Assembly (NCBI RefSeq): GCF_018861005.1
Contig: NZ_JAHKQL010000031.1
Span: 92,657 to 156,656, forward strand
DNA length: 64,000 nt
Origin: Polaribacter vadi
Lineage (GTDB): Bacteria > Bacteroidota > Bacteroidia > Flavobacteriales > Flavobacteriaceae
Reading direction: 5' to 3'
Shown: positions 7,319 through 17,176 of the stretch, one piece after another
Layout of the letters: every line of letters begins with the position of its first letter
Numbering within the stretch: position 1 is the first letter of the stretch
The notes under the pieces: model-generated
What the model was told of the DNA's origin: nothing
Databases searched by the model: none
What the model saw: the letters and a program-made list of their open reading frames with translations, nothing else
Translations under genes and position numbers: made by a program

Positions 7319-8576
7319 ATGATTTTAATTTAAATCTATTTATCAATTTACCTACAGTTAAACCTTGTACAATTATAGAAAACACAACCACTATATAAGT
7401 AATTACTAAAAATAAATCTCTATGCATTTCTGTTGATAAACCTAAGGCTAACGCAATAGAAATTCCACCACGTAAACCTCCCCAAGTCATAATTAAATTG
7501 GTTTTTGGCACAAAATCTAACTTCTTTTTAAAGATATTAATTGGCAGAAATAAAGAGATATATCTACAAATTAAAACAATTGGTATTGCTATTAAACCTG
7601 CAATAATATATTTACCTTCAAAAACTAAAACTAGCATTTCCATACCAATTAAAACGAATAAAATTGCATTTAAAAGGATGTCTAATAATTCCCAAAATTT
7701 ATCTACATATTTCTCTGTTACTTCAGACATAGAACTTGCTCTTACAGTATCATTACCAACAATTAAACCAGCAGTTACCATTGCTAAAGGTGCAGATAAA
7801 TGTAATTTATGTGCAATTACTGTACCTCCCATAACTGCAGCTAAAGTTATAATTACTTCTATATCATAATCGTCTATAGACTTTATTAAACGATAAGAAA
7901 CCCATCCTAACAAACCACCTAACACAATTCCACCAATTACTTCTTGCCCAAATAATTGTGCAACATCTACAAAAGATGTATTATCTATACCCGATTTTGC
8001 AATCTGAAAAATGGTTAAGAAAACCACAACTCCTACTCCATCATTAAATAAAGATTCACCAACAATTTTAGTTTCCAATTTTTTTGGTGCACCAACTTGT
8101 TTTAAAATCCCTAAAACAGCAATAGGATCTGTTGGTGAAATTAGAGCTCCAAATAACAAACAATAAATAAAATTAACATCGAAACTTAAAACATTAAGGA
8201 TAAAGAACATAACAATACCCACTAAAAATGTTGATGTTAAGACTCCTAATGTAGAAAATAGTAAAATTGGCCAACGTTGAATTTTTAATTGCTCAAAATT
8301 GGTATGCAAAGCACCTGCAAACAACAAGAAACTTAACATTTCATCTAATAAAACAGATTTAAAATCAATACTAGAAATAATTGATTTTTCTAAATTTAAC
8401 AAAGTAGGATCAAAATAACTTATCAATAAAACAATTAAAGTAAAAACAATTGTCATTATCATTAAACCAATTGTGTTTGGCATTTTTAGTAAACGAACGT
8501 TTACATAACCAAAAATGGCAGAAAGAAAAACTAAAACTGTTGCAATAAAATAAGCGTCCATATTGTTTTTCGTCAA
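7317..8576 (-). CDS. Sodium/proton antiporter, CPA1/NhaP type
   Basis: Inner-membrane cation:proton exchanger of 419 residues with about 12 hydrophobic helices and no long C-terminal domain. Family hallmarks are the ISPTDPIAVL segment (near 145), GESLFNDGVGVVVF (near 175, with the ND pair expected to carry ion exchange) and a late TWGGLRGGISIALALGL stretch. A second Met six codons in (MDAYFIA) is an equally plausible start. The gene stands alone, divergent from the lactate permease. It is consistent with a marine lifestyle requiring Na+ export; ion specificity is not readable from the sequence. Confidence 0.9.
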   Translation of the reverse strand: MTKNNMDAYFIATVLVFLSAIFGYVNVRLLKMPNTIGLMIMTIVFTLIVLLISYFDPTLLNLEKSIISSIDFKSVLLDEMLSFLLFAGALHTNFEQLKIQRWPILLFSTLGVLTSTFLVGIVMFFILNVLSFDVNFIYCLLFGALISPTDPIAVLGILKQVGAPKKLETKIVGESLFNDGVGVVVFLTIFQIAKSGIDNTSFVDVAQLFGQEVIGGIVLGGLLGWVSYRLIKSIDDYDIEVIITLAAVMGGTVIAHKLHLSAPLAMVTAGLIVGNDTVRASSMSEVTEKYVDKFWELLDILLNAILFVLIGMEMLVLVFEGKYIIAGLIAIPIVLICRYISLFLPINIFKKKLDFVPKTNLIMTWGGLRGGISIALALGLSTEMHRDLFLVITYIVVVFSIIVQGLTVGKLINRFKLKS

Positions 8577-8730
8577 ATTTAAAAAAAAGAACCTGTAATA
8601 GTGTCAACTCTTAAGAATATTTATTATTTAATAATGTCTGTCAAATAAAGTTGTTTATAAAGGTGATTTTCTATTTCGAATTCAAATATGTTTTTTTAAC
8701 TATCATTTATAAATTGACAATTATCATAAT

Positions 8731-8757
8731 ACTTAAATTTAAGTAATATTACTTTTG
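8731..8757 (+). promoter_or_regulatory. Palindrome plus -7 box ahead of the lactate permease gene
   Basis: A perfect 14-base palindrome ACTTAAATTTAAGT (8731-8744) lies 5 bases before TACTTTTG (8750-8757), an exact TAnnTTTG -7 box. No TTG -33 element is present, so the palindrome occupies the place where an activator or repressor would be expected. The leader would be about 78 bases. Confidence 0.45.
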
Positions 8758-8841
8758 ATTGTTCTAAATCTCTATTTTGAAATTAGATAAATATTATTTC
8801 TAAGTAACATTAAAATTTACACTTTTTAAACGATCAATTTT

Positions 8842-10293
8842 ATGAATATTTTTTATTCAATTCTATCTTTAACACCAATATTGGTTTTGCTTTTGGTAAG
8901 TTTATTAAAAGGTGTAAAAGCCGGAATTTATTCTGGTTTTATAATAACAACAATATTATTTTTTATATGGGATAGTAAGTTAATTGCTTTTCCTGCGGCT
9001 TTAATATCTGCTTTTATCAACACGATTTCAATTTTAATGATTGTTTTTGGAGCATTGTTACTACATTCTAATATGGAACAAGTAGGTTTTATTGAAAAAA
9101 TAAAAAATTCTCTTAAAAAAGCACACTATAATTCTAGTTTTCAATTTTATTTTTTAGCTTTTTTCTTAACTGCCTTTTTTGAAAGCGTTGCAGGTTTTGG
9201 TACTCCAGGAGCAATTGTTCCTCTTTTATTAATTTCTTTAGGTTATTCACCAATTTTATCAATTGTTGTTGTTTTACTTATTGATGGTCTATTTGCTATT
9301 ACAGGTGCAATTGGCACTCCTGTTATAGCAGGTTTTCAAGGTTCTTTAGAAATAGGAATATTACAAGTTAAATTAATTTACCTTTATGCATCCTGTTTTA
9401 TGATAATTTCAGGAGCCATATTATTATATTTTATTCAACGTTTTGTAGTTAAAGAACATCCAGAAATTTCTGCTTATAGTTGGAAATTATACTTTAGCAT
9501 TGCCATACCTTTTGTTCTTTTATCATTTTTTCTTCGAGAACTAACAGGTGTTATTGCTTCAACATTTATGGGTGCTTTCTCCTTTTTTTTCTTTTTCACA
9601 AACAAAAAATTAGATTGGAAACCTTGGATACCTTATGGAGTATTAGTTGTACTACTCTTAGTACCCAAAATAATAACCGCTATTGAACCGCTAATATCTT
9701 TTAAATTATCATTTAATAATATGTTTAATTCTGATGTAAATGCATCATTCCAACCTTTTAGGTCTCCACTTTTTCCGTTTGTAATTGCTTCATTTTGTGC
9801 AGCTCTTTTAGGTAAAAATCATAAAATGAAATTTAAGCCTGCACTGAAAAAAACGTTAAGTATTTTTTTTATTTTATTTCCATCACTTGGTATAACTCAA
9901 CTAATGTTATCAAGTGGAACAACAATGCTTTCTATGATAGACACTATGTCTATGTTATTTGCAAAAACAGGAAATGCCTATCCTTTAATTAGTCCATTTA
10001 TTGGGCTAATGGGTACTTTTATAACAGGTAGTACCACAGTTTCTAACATTATTTTTGGATCAGTTCAATATAATTCAGCAGAAAACTTGAATTTATCTAC
10101 AGAATTAATATTAGCAATGCAATTAAATGGAGCTTCTTTAGGTAATGCTATTTGCTTATTTAACATTATTTCTGCAGCAGCAGTTGCAGGTGTAGATAAA
10201 TACACGAAAATATTGAATAATAATATTGGTCCTATATTGTTGGCTACATTTACAACCTCTATAATAGGTTTTATTATTCTAGCTATAATTTAA
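8842..10293 (+). CDS. L-lactate permease family transporter
   Basis: Inner-membrane lactate/H+ symporter of the LctP family, with 483 residues and about 12-14 hydrophobic helices. The conserved FFESVAGFGTPGAIVPLLL block (near residue 115), the GAIGTPVIAGF block and the late GTFITGSTTVSN/ MQLNGASLGNA segments are family hallmarks. It is shorter than E. coli LldP (about 550). It stands alone, divergent from the antiporter, under the palindrome-containing promoter. Glycolate is an alternative substrate for relatives. Confidence 0.88.
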   Translation: MNIFYSILSLTPILVLLLVSLLKGVKAGIYSGFIITTILFFIWDSKLIAFPAALISAFINTISILMIVFGALLLHSNMEQVGFIEKIKNSLKKAHYNSSFQFYFLAFFLTAFFESVAGFGTPGAIVPLLLISLGYSPILSIVVVLLIDGLFAITGAIGTPVIAGFQGSLEIGILQVKLIYLYASCFMIISGAILLYFIQRFVVKEHPEISAYSWKLYFSIAIPFVLLSFFLRELTGVIASTFMGAFSFFFFFTNKKLDWKPWIPYGVLVVLLLVPKIITAIEPLISFKLSFNNMFNSDVNASFQPFRSPLFPFVIASFCAALLGKNHKMKFKPALKKTLSIFFILFPSLGITQLMLSSGTTMLSMIDTMSMLFAKTGNAYPLISPFIGLMGTFITGSTTVSNIIFGSVQYNSAENLNLSTELILAMQLNGASLGNAICLFNIISAAAVAGVDKYTKILNNNIGPILLATFTTSIIGFIILAII

Positions 10294-10310
10294 AAAAGTT
10301 TAGATAAAAA

Positions 10311-10344
10311 AAAAACACCACTTAAAATAAAGTGGTGTTTTTTT
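10311..10344. terminator. Bidirectional terminator between lactate permease and glyA
   Basis: AACACCACTT (10314-10323) and AAGTGGTGTT (10330-10339) form a perfect 10-bp stem with a 6-base loop, flanked by A run and T run, so it works for both convergent genes. Confidence 0.9.
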
Positions 10345-10360
10345 TAAAAGAAAAGTGAGT

Positions 10361-11635
10361 TTACATCACAAATAATCTACGAGCACTCATCATATCAGCA
10401 ACACGTTCTCCTATTTCGTGTAAAGCCTCTTCATTTTCAGCATTCTGTATTGCTTCATCAATAAAATCAACAACAGCTTTCATATCTTCAGTTTTTAAAC
10501 CACGAGTTGTAATTGCTGCAGTACCTACTCTAATTCCAGAAGTTACAAACGGACTTTTATCATCAAAAGGAACCATATTTTTGTTTACTGTAATATCTGC
10601 TTTACCTAAAGCAATTTCTGCATCTTTACCAGAAATATCTTTGTTACGTAAATCGATTAACATACAATGATTGTCTGTACCACCAGAAATTAAATTATAT
10701 CCTTTAGCTACAAATTCTTTAGCCATTGCAGCTGCATTTTCTTTTACTTGAATTTGATATTCTAAAAACTCATCTGTTAAAGCCTCTCCAAAAGCAATTG
10801 CTTTAGCAGCAATAACGTGCTCTAAAGGTCCACCTTGATTTCCAGGGAAAACAGCAGAATTTATTAAAGTAGACATTTTTTTAGGCTTCCCAGATTTTAA
10901 AGTTTCTCCAAACGGATTTTCGAAATCTTTACCAATCATAATCATTCCTCCTCTTGGGCCTCTTAAAGTTTTGTGAGTTGTTGTAGTAACAATATGACAA
11001 TGAGGTAAAGGATCATTTAATATTCCTTTGGCAATTAAACCTGCAGGATGAGAAATATCTGCCATTAAAATTGCGCCAACTGAATCTGCAATTTCTCTAA
11101 AACGAGCAAAATCAATATCTCTAGAATACGCAGAAGCACCAGCAATAATTAAATTTGGTAATTCAGCAGTTGCAGTTTCTTGAATTTTATCATAATTTAA
11201 AACACCAGTTTCTTTTTCAACTCCATAAAAAGAAGTTTCATATAATTTACCAGAAAAATTTACTGGAGAACCGTGTGTTAAATGCCCTCCATGAGATAAA
11301 TCGAAACCTAAAATTTTATCTCCAGGTTTTAAACACGCTGCAAAAACAGCAGTATTTGCTTGAGAACCAGAGTGTGGCTGTACATTTACATACTCAGCAC
11401 CAAATAATTCTTTAGCTCTATCTATGGCAATTTGTTCAACAATATCTACAATTTCACAACCTCCATAATATCTTTTTCCAGGATATCCTTCAGCATATTT
11501 GTTCGTTAAAATAGAGCCCTGTGCCAACATTACTTGATCGCTCACAAAGTTTTCTGAAGCTATTAACTCCAAACCATTTAATTGTCTTTCTTTTTCTTCC
11601 TGAATAAGGTCAAAAATTTGATTGTCTATTTGCAT
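10361..11635 (-). CDS. glyA: Serine hydroxymethyltransferase
   Basis: PLP enzyme interconverting serine and glycine with tetrahydrofolate and feeding one-carbon metabolism. At 424 residues it has full length. Signatures: [11 protein letters not shown] and the [17 protein letters not shown] substrate segment near the N-terminus, then [14 protein letters not shown] carrying the PLP lysine (near 225). The start is fixed by the conserved N-terminal order. A TATTTTTG box on the minus strand (11667-11660) is a likely -7 element about 25 bases before the start codon. fahA is divergent on the other side. Confidence 0.97.
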   Translation of the reverse strand: MQIDNQIFDLIQEEKERQLNGLELIASENFVSDQVMLAQGSILTNKYAEGYPGKRYYGGCEIVDIVEQIAIDRAKELFGAEYVNVQPHSGSQANTAVFAACLKPGDKILGFDLSHGGHLTHGSPVNFSGKLYETSFYGVEKETGVLNYDKIQETATAELPNLIIAGASAYSRDIDFARFREIADSVGAILMADISHPAGLIAKGILNDPLPHCHIVTTTTHKTLRGPRGGMIMIGKDFENPFGETLKSGKPKKMSTLINSAVFPGNQGGPLEHVIAAKAIAFGEALTDEFLEYQIQVKENAAAMAKEFVAKGYNLISGGTDNHCMLIDLRNKDISGKDAEIALGKADITVNKNMVPFDDKSPFVTSGIRVGTAAITTRGLKTEDMKAVVDFIDEAIQNAENEEALHEIGERVADMMSARRLFVM

Positions 11636-11777
11636 TGTTGCTTATATTAATTAATTCTACAAAAATAATTAAAATCGAATTGTTTTTGAAGCTATTTTTT
11701 CGATGTTTTTAACAACTTATTAATAATTAAAGAATACTCATTAAACTATTCTTAAAATTATATTTTTCATTCAATAT

Positions 11778-11811
11778 TTGTTTTAAAATGATAAAAAATT
11801 ATGTAGGTTTG
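11778..11811 (+). promoter_or_regulatory. Promoter of the fumarylacetoacetase gene
   Basis: TTG at 11778-11780 and TAGGTTTG at 11804-11811 are separated by 23 bases, within the range seen for Bacteroidota -33/-7 promoters. The start codon lies 20 bases after the -7 box. Confidence 0.5.
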
Positions 11812-11831
11812 ATAAAAATAAAATCCTTACA

Positions 11832-13109
11832 ATGATTATAACCGCAAATAATCCTAAAAGAAAATCTTGGTTAAAAGTAAAAGAGAATTCAGATTTTCCG
11901 ATTCAAAATATCCCTTTTGGTGTTTTTATAACCAGAGATGATATTATTACAATTGGAAGTAGAATTGGCGATTTTGCAATAGATTTAGGAGCCTTTCATC
12001 AATTAGGTTATTTTGATGGAATTCCGCTTACAGACGATATTTTTTTACAAGATAATTTAAATGATTTTATTGCTGATGGCCGTAAAACATGGAGATTAGT
12101 GCGTAATAGAATTGCAGAAGTTTTTGATGTAACAAACGGAAGTTTAAGAGATAATCCAGATCATAAAGACAAAATTATTTTTAGAATGGACGAAGTAGAA
12201 ATGCTTTTGCCAGTTGCTGTTGGAGATTATACCGATTTTTATGCAAGTAAAGAACACGCAACAAATGTTGGTTCTTTATTTAGAGATCCAGAAAATGCTT
12301 TACTACCAAATTGGTTACACATACCTATTGGTTATCATGGTAGAAGTTCTTCTATAATTCCTTCTGGTACACCAATAAAAAGACCTTATGGACAAACAAA
12401 ACCTGCAGAAGGTAGCAATACTCCTAGTTTTGGACCAAGTAAATTAATAGATTTTGAACTAGAAATGGCTTTTATTACCACTGATGCCAATGTTATGGGT
12501 GATAGAATTCCGATTGAAGAAGCAGAAGAATATATTTTTGGTTTGGTGCAATTTAATGATTGGTCTGCAAGAGATATACAAGCCTGGGAATATGTGCCTT
12601 TAGGACCATTTTTAGGAAAAAGTTTTGCTTCTACCATTTCTCCTTGGATTGTTACCTTAGATGCTCTAGAACCTTTTAGAGTTGATAACCCAAAACAAGC
12701 ACACGAACCACTTTCTTATTTAAAACAAGAAGGTAAAGGAAGTTACGATATTCATTTACAAGTTGGCATTCAGCCAGAAAAGGGAGAAGAAACTGTTGTT
12801 GCCAATTCTAACTTTAAATATATGTATTGGACAATGGCTCAGCAATTGGCACATCATACTGTAAATGGATGCCCAGTAGAAGCAGGAGATATGATGGGTT
12901 CTGGAACCATTTCTGGACCAACAAAAGATAGTTTTGGTTCTATGTTAGAATTAACTTGGAAGGGAGAAAATCCTATAAAATTAAAAGACGGAACAGAACG
13001 TAAATTTATTAATGATAACGATACTGTAATTATGCGTGCACATTGTAAAAATGATAAAGTGCGTATTGGTTTTGGTGAATGTGTAGGTAAAATATTACCA
13101 GCTAAATAG
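11832..13109 (+). CDS. fahA: Fumarylacetoacetase
   Basis: Last enzyme of tyrosine and homogentisate breakdown, cleaving 4-fumarylacetoacetate to fumarate and acetoacetate. The 425-residue protein has the N-terminal SH3-like domain and the C-terminal FAH fold: VGDYTDFYASKEHA (catalytic His and metal Asp region, near 130-145), PIGYHGRSSS (near 165), DFELEMAF (metal Glu), QFNDWSARDIQAWEY (metal Asp) and GSGTISGP near 355. No other tyrosine-degradation gene is in the window. A perfect terminator follows. Confidence 0.96.
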   Translation: MIITANNPKRKSWLKVKENSDFPIQNIPFGVFITRDDIITIGSRIGDFAIDLGAFHQLGYFDGIPLTDDIFLQDNLNDFIADGRKTWRLVRNRIAEVFDVTNGSLRDNPDHKDKIIFRMDEVEMLLPVAVGDYTDFYASKEHATNVGSLFRDPENALLPNWLHIPIGYHGRSSSIIPSGTPIKRPYGQTKPAEGSNTPSFGPSKLIDFELEMAFITTDANVMGDRIPIEEAEEYIFGLVQFNDWSARDIQAWEYVPLGPFLGKSFASTISPWIVTLDALEPFRVDNPKQAHEPLSYLKQEGKGSYDIHLQVGIQPEKGEETVVANSNFKYMYWTMAQQLAHHTVNGCPVEAGDMMGSGTISGPTKDSFGSMLELTWKGENPIKLKDGTERKFINDNDTVIMRAHCKNDKVRIGFGECVGKILPAK

Positions 13110-13130
13110 TTTATCAATTTTATAATAAAA

Positions 13131-13157
13131 AAAGCTCTGAAAATTCAGAGCTTTTTT
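13131..13157. terminator. Bidirectional terminator after fahA
   Basis: AAAGCTCTGAA (13131-13141) and TTCAGAGCTTT (13144-13154) form an 11-bp stem. Flanking A and T runs let it serve both fahA and the convergent small gene. Confidence 0.9.
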
Positions 13158-13175
13158 TATTTCAATTCATTTTAT

Positions 13176-13451
13176 TTAATCTTCATCAGAAATATTTACA
13201 TCAAAATCATCATTATCTTCAAAGAAATCTTCATCTTCTGCATATTCTTCCATTGCTTCCTCTAACTTAGTGCTAATTTTAACTAAATAGTCTGTATCTT
13301 CAGTTTTCACTTCTACAGCCTTAATGGTTTCTCCTTTTGCATTTTTAAAAGAGATGATATCTGAATAATCATATCCATCAGGATATTTTTCTACCAATAA
13401 ATCTAAAATATCAGTAGTTAACTTAGCGTATTCTACAATTACTCGTTTCAT
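13176..13451 (-). CDS. Conserved small acidic flavobacterial protein of unknown function
   Basis: A 91-residue protein with an ordered N-terminal half (MKRVIVEYAKLTTDILDLL, then a strand-rich KGETIKAVEVKTEDTDYLVKIS) and a C-terminal tail made almost entirely of Asp and Glu. I remember close relatives as common uncharacterised proteins in Flavobacteriaceae, sometimes mislabelled DNA primase; there is no primase motif here. The acidic tail suggests binding to a basic partner, which is inference. It lies downstream of the deoxyhypusine-synthase-like gene on the same strand but after a 58-base gap. Confidence 0.75.
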   Translation of the reverse strand: MKRVIVEYAKLTTDILDLLVEKYPDGYDYSDIISFKNAKGETIKAVEVKTEDTDYLVKISTKLEEAMEEYAEDEDFFEDNDDFDVNISDED

Positions 13452-13509
13452 TTTTTATAAAATAGTTTTAATTAGCAATTTTGCTTTTTTTATAAAAGCA
13501 TTTACCATG

Positions 13510-14478
13510 CTACATTTCTAATAAATAAGCAAAAATTAACGGAGCAACAATTGTTGCATCACTTTCTATTATAAATTTTGGAGTATCTATATCTAATTTA
13601 CCCCAAGTAATTTTTTCGTTTGGTACTGCACCAGAATACGAACCATAACTTGTTGTAGAATCTGAAATCTGACAAAAATAACTCCAAAATGGTGTTTCTG
13701 GCTTTTCCATATCTTGATACAACATTGGCACTACACAAATAGGAAAATCTCCTGCAATTCCTCCTCCTATTTGAAAAAATCCAATTCCGTTTTCAGAATT
13801 ATTAGTATACCAATCTGCTAAAAATGTCATGTATTCAATCCCAGATTTCATGGTACTTGCTTTTAATTCGCCTTTTAAAACATAAGAAGCAAAAATGTTT
13901 CCCATCGTAGAATCTTCCCAACCCGGACAAATAATTGGTAAGTTTTTTTCTGCGGCAGCATACATCCAAGAGTCTTTTAAATCAATTTCATAATACTGTT
14001 CTAAAACTCCGGATAGCAATAATTTATACATGTATTCATGTGGTAAATAACGTTCTCCGTTTGCTTCTGCATCTTTCCATATTTTTACAATATGTTCTTG
14101 TATTCTTCTAAAGGCTTCTTCTTCTGGTATGCAAGTGTCTGTAACTCGGTTTAATCCTTTTTCTAATAAATCCCACTCATCTTGTGGCGTTAAATCTCTA
14201 TAATTAGGCACACGTTTGTAATGAGAATGTGCTACTAAATTCATAATATCTTCTTCTAAATTTGCGCCAGTACAAGAAACAATTTGCACTTTATCTTTAC
14301 GAATCATTTCTGCAAAAATCTTACCTAATTCTGCTGTACTCATTGCTCCTGCTAAAGAAACTAACATTTTAGATCCTTTATTTAATTGGTCTTCATACCC
14401 TTTTGCTGCATCTACTAAAGCAGCTGCATTGAAGTGTAAAAAGTATTTTTCTATAAAATTTGTAATCGGTTTTTTCAT
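13510..14478 (-). CDS. Deoxyhypusine synthase-like protein
   Basis: NAD-dependent aminobutyl transferase fold. In eukaryotes and archaea the enzyme moves the butylamine arm of spermidine to a lysine of eIF5A, which bacteria lack. The catalytic segment is intact: GSYSGAVPNEKITWGKL, with the enzyme-intermediate lysine at Lys294 of 322. SCTGANLEEDIMNLVAH and FFQIGGGIAGDFP match the NAD/spermidine-binding blocks. I start at the ATG giving MKKPITNF, because the 22-codon longer frame would run into the composite REP repeat. It follows the arginine decarboxylase/agmatinase genes, so a polyamine product (for example homospermidine-type chemistry) is more likely than protein modification. Confidence 0.85.
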   Translation of the reverse strand: MKKPITNFIEKYFLHFNAAALVDAAKGYEDQLNKGSKMLVSLAGAMSTAELGKIFAEMIRKDKVQIVSCTGANLEEDIMNLVAHSHYKRVPNYRDLTPQDEWDLLEKGLNRVTDTCIPEEEAFRRIQEHIVKIWKDAEANGERYLPHEYMYKLLLSGVLEQYYEIDLKDSWMYAAAEKNLPIICPGWEDSTMGNIFASYVLKGELKASTMKSGIEYMTFLADWYTNNSENGIGFFQIGGGIAGDFPICVVPMLYQDMEKPETPFWSYFCQISDSTTSYGSYSGAVPNEKITWGKLDIDTPKFIIESDATIVAPLIFAYLLEM

Positions 14479-14512
14479 TTTTTTATTTTGTTTGATAAAA
14501 TTTCTAAATGTT

Positions 14513-14629
14513 ATCGATACGATTTTTCGAAAAGGAAAAATCACTCGAACTGACAGTCCTTTCTTTAAGTGATTATTTATTTGCTGTCACATCGAGTAAA
14601 ATTTCTATTTCAGAAATTTTGTATCGAGA
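14513..14629. repeat. Composite REP-like inverted repeat (two opposed copies)
   Basis: Two copies of a 36-38-base element face each other. The plus copy (14592-14629) reads TCGAGT, then a perfect 9-bp hairpin, then GTATCGAGA. The minus copy (14513-14548) has the same ends, one base changed, with an 8-bp hairpin of different sequence (GATTTTTC/GAAAAATC). TGACAG (14551-14556) and CTGTCA (14584-14589) extend the outer pairing. The hairpin arms differ between copies while pairing is kept, which is the mark of a REP element mobilised by a RAYT-type transposase. It sits in the 194-base gap inside the polyamine gene row. Confidence 0.85.
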
Positions 14630-14671
14630 TGTTTTTTTATTTATTTATAGATTTTATCGTTATTTTATTTA

Positions 14672-16207
14672 TTAATTATTTTTTTGAAGTTTTTTAACTT
14701 CGAAGATGTCTTTTCTTCTATCTTTTAAATTACGTACACTACCAAATTGATTTAAATCTTTTAAGAGATCTAAATCTACATCAGCAATTAAAATCATTTC
14801 TGTATTTGTGGTAGCTTCTGCTTTAATTCCGTTTGCCGGAAACGAAAAATCACAAGGTGTAAACACCATCGATTGTGCATATTGTATGTCCATATTATTT
14901 ACTTTTGGTAAATTACCAACACTACCTGCAATGGCTACATAACACTCATTTTCTATCGCTCTTGCTTGTGCACAATGTCTTACTCTAGAATATCCATTCT
15001 GTGTGTCCGTTAAAAACGGGATAAATAAAATATCCATTCCTTCTTCTGCCAAAATTCTACTTAATTCTGGAAACTCAGAATCATAACAAATTAAAACTCC
15101 TATTTTACCACAATCGGTATCAAATGTTTTTAGTTGATTTCCACCTTGCATTCCCCAAACTTTAGTTTCATCTGGAGTTACATGCAATTTTTCATAACGT
15201 TCTGTACTACCATCTCTTTTACAGATATAACCTACATTATACAACAACTCCTCTTTTATTTCTGGCATACTACCCGTAATAATATTGATGTTGTATGTAA
15301 TTGCTAATTCAGAAAATTTCTGAACAATTATAGGTGTATATTTAGCCAATTCTCTAATTGCTTCCGATTCTGGTAAGTGATTATTATCCGCCATTAAAGG
15401 CGCATTAAAAAACTCTGGAAACAATGCAAAATCAGAACGATACGCAGAAACTGCATCTACAAAATATTCTGCTTGTTGCATTAATTCTTCCAAATCTTTA
15501 TACAAACGCATTTGCCACTGAATCAATCCTAAACGAACTACTTTTTTCTTTGTCGCTGCTTTTTTAGATTTTTTCTCGTAATAAATATTGTCCCACTCTA
15601 ATAAAACGGCAAACTCACCAGAATTTTCATCACCTTCTAAATATCCTTTTAAAATTTTTGAAGGATGAAAATCATTCGAAATTTGAAAGTTTAAAACCGG
15701 ATCGTTAATTTCTTTACGCTTTACACTTTCTATATATTCTTTTGGTGATAAAGTTGCTGCATATTTATGATAATTTGGTATTCTTCCTCCAAATGCAATT
15801 CCTCTTAAATTCTGCTTTTCTGCCAACTCTTTTCTGTAATCATACAATCTTCTACCCAAGCGTAAACCTCTGTATTCTGATTTTATAAAAACATCAATTC
15901 CGTATAAAACATCACCATTTTCGTCATGTGTATCAAACGTATAATTGTCTGTAATATCTTTGTAGGTATGCTGATCATCGAAACTATCGTAATCTAATTT
16001 GATAGACAATGCACAACCTGCTAATTCTCCATTTATTTTGATAACAACTTGTCCTTCAGGAAATTTTTCGATTAGTGTTTTAATCTGATTTTCTTTCCAA
16101 TAAGAATCTGGCATGCTAGAATATGCCTGAATCATTGCAGCTTTTAAAGCTTTATAATCGTCTAAAGTTAAAAACTGCAATTCGATATTTTCTATATTTT
16201 TTATCAT
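14672..16207 (-). CDS. GNAT acetyltransferase fused to a carbon-nitrogen hydrolase (nitrilase superfamily)
   Basis: Two-domain cytosolic enzyme of 511 residues. The N-terminal GNAT domain (about 8-165) shows the acetyl-CoA loop YRGLRLGRRLYDY near 112-123. The C-terminal nitrilase domain (about 224-505) has the catalytic triad Glu265 (LFPEFFN), Lys340 (YEKLHVTPDE) and Cys374 (LICYDSEFPE). The gene starts 9 bases after the agmatinase stop, so it is translated from the same message as speA and speB. That context points to an amidase acting on an acylated polyamine or N-carbamoylputrescine-like substrate, with the GNAT half acetylating or sensing a polyamine. Both activities are inferred from context; such fusions are common in Bacteroidota. 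Confidence 0.88.
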   Translation of the reverse strand: MIKNIENIELQFLTLDDYKALKAAMIQAYSSMPDSYWKENQIKTLIEKFPEGQVVIKINGELAGCALSIKLDYDSFDDQHTYKDITDNYTFDTHDENGDVLYGIDVFIKSEYRGLRLGRRLYDYRKELAEKQNLRGIAFGGRIPNYHKYAATLSPKEYIESVKRKEINDPVLNFQISNDFHPSKILKGYLEGDENSGEFAVLLEWDNIYYEKKSKKAATKKKVVRLGLIQWQMRLYKDLEELMQQAEYFVDAVSAYRSDFALFPEFFNAPLMADNNHLPESEAIRELAKYTPIIVQKFSELAITYNINIITGSMPEIKEELLYNVGYICKRDGSTERYEKLHVTPDETKVWGMQGGNQLKTFDTDCGKIGVLICYDSEFPELSRILAEEGMDILFIPFLTDTQNGYSRVRHCAQARAIENECYVAIAGSVGNLPKVNNMDIQYAQSMVFTPCDFSFPANGIKAEATTNTEMILIADVDLDLLKDLNQFGSVRNLKDRRKDIFEVKKLQKNN

Positions 16208-16216
16208 TATAGAAAC

Positions 16217-17161
16217 TTAAAAATCGTCGTCATCATTTTTAAATTTTGATAATTTACTAAACGGATTTGAATCATTTTCATCCTCTCCATTGTCATAAGA
16301 ATCATCGTTAGCAGCAAACTTATAGCTCAACATTTTGTAAAATAATTTAGCCGCTAAAAAGTCTGATGATTTTTCATTTCCGTTTGGACATAATTCTACC
16401 ATATCAAAACCAACCACATTTTTTTGCTCAAAAACTTGTTTTAAAAACTCTAATGTTTCATAATAAAATAATCCGCCAGGTTCTGGTGTTCCTGTTGATG
16501 GCATAATCGATGGATCTAAGGCATCTAAATCAAACGTGATAAAAACATTTTCTGTTAATTGGTCAATAACATCTTCCATCCAATCTTCATTTACAGCCAT
16601 ATCATGTGCAAAGAAAACTTTATCCAAATTCATTTCTCTTTTTTCAGAAATATCCATACTTCTAATTCCAACTTGCACTAAATTAGTTGTAGAATTCGCT
16701 TCGTAAACTGCACAAGCGTGGTTGCATTTAGAACCTTCGTATTCTTTTCTTAAATCTGCATGCGCATCAATATGTAAAACCGTTAAATTGTTAAAACACT
16801 CGTTAAAAGCTCTAATTGTACCAATAGAAATTGAGTGTTCTCCACCAAAAACAGTTACAAATTTATTTCTGTTAATGTATTTTTTAGTGATATCATGCAC
16901 TGCATCTACCATTGTTTCTGGTGATGCATTCTCTGTAATAGCATCCGCTAAATAAACACCTTCTTTATACACTTCAGAATCTGTTTCTATATCATACAGT
17001 TCCATATTTTCAGACGCTTCTAAAAAAGCTTGTGGCCCTTTATCTGCTCCTTTTTGCCAAGTGCTTGTTCCGTCATAAGGAACAGGAATTATAACTATTT
17101 TTGATGTTGACAGGTTTCCATATTTTTCTGAAATTCCTGCATATGTTTTATTTGTATTCAT
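16217..17161 (-). CDS. speB: Agmatinase (ureohydrolase family)
   Basis: Binuclear manganese hydrolase expected to split agmatine into putrescine and urea. All metal ligands are visible: GGEHS (His109), HIDAHADL (His130, Asp132, His134, Asp136) and FDLDALDPS (Asp211, Asp213). At 314 residues it has normal length plus an unusual acidic tail of about 30 residues rich in Asp/Asn. It lies 15 bases downstream of the arginine decarboxylase gene, which supplies agmatine, so agmatinase is favoured over arginase or formiminoglutamase. Confidence 0.9.
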   Translation of the reverse strand: MNTNKTYAGISEKYGNLSTSKIVIIPVPYDGTSTWQKGADKGPQAFLEASENMELYDIETDSEVYKEGVYLADAITENASPETMVDAVHDITKKYINRNKFVTVFGGEHSISIGTIRAFNECFNNLTVLHIDAHADLRKEYEGSKCNHACAVYEANSTTNLVQVGIRSMDISEKREMNLDKVFFAHDMAVNEDWMEDVIDQLTENVFITFDLDALDPSIMPSTGTPEPGGLFYYETLEFLKQVFEQKNVVGFDMVELCPNGNEKSSDFLAAKLFYKMLSYKFAANDDSYDNGEDENDSNPFSKLSKFKNDDDDF

Positions 17162-17176
17162 GCTATTTTTTGAAGC

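Noticed and set aside
14479..14544. Extended N-terminus of the deoxyhypusine-synthase-like protein
   Set aside because: The extra 22 codons run into the composite REP element and have no counterpart in the family; the ATG at 14478 gives the expected start.
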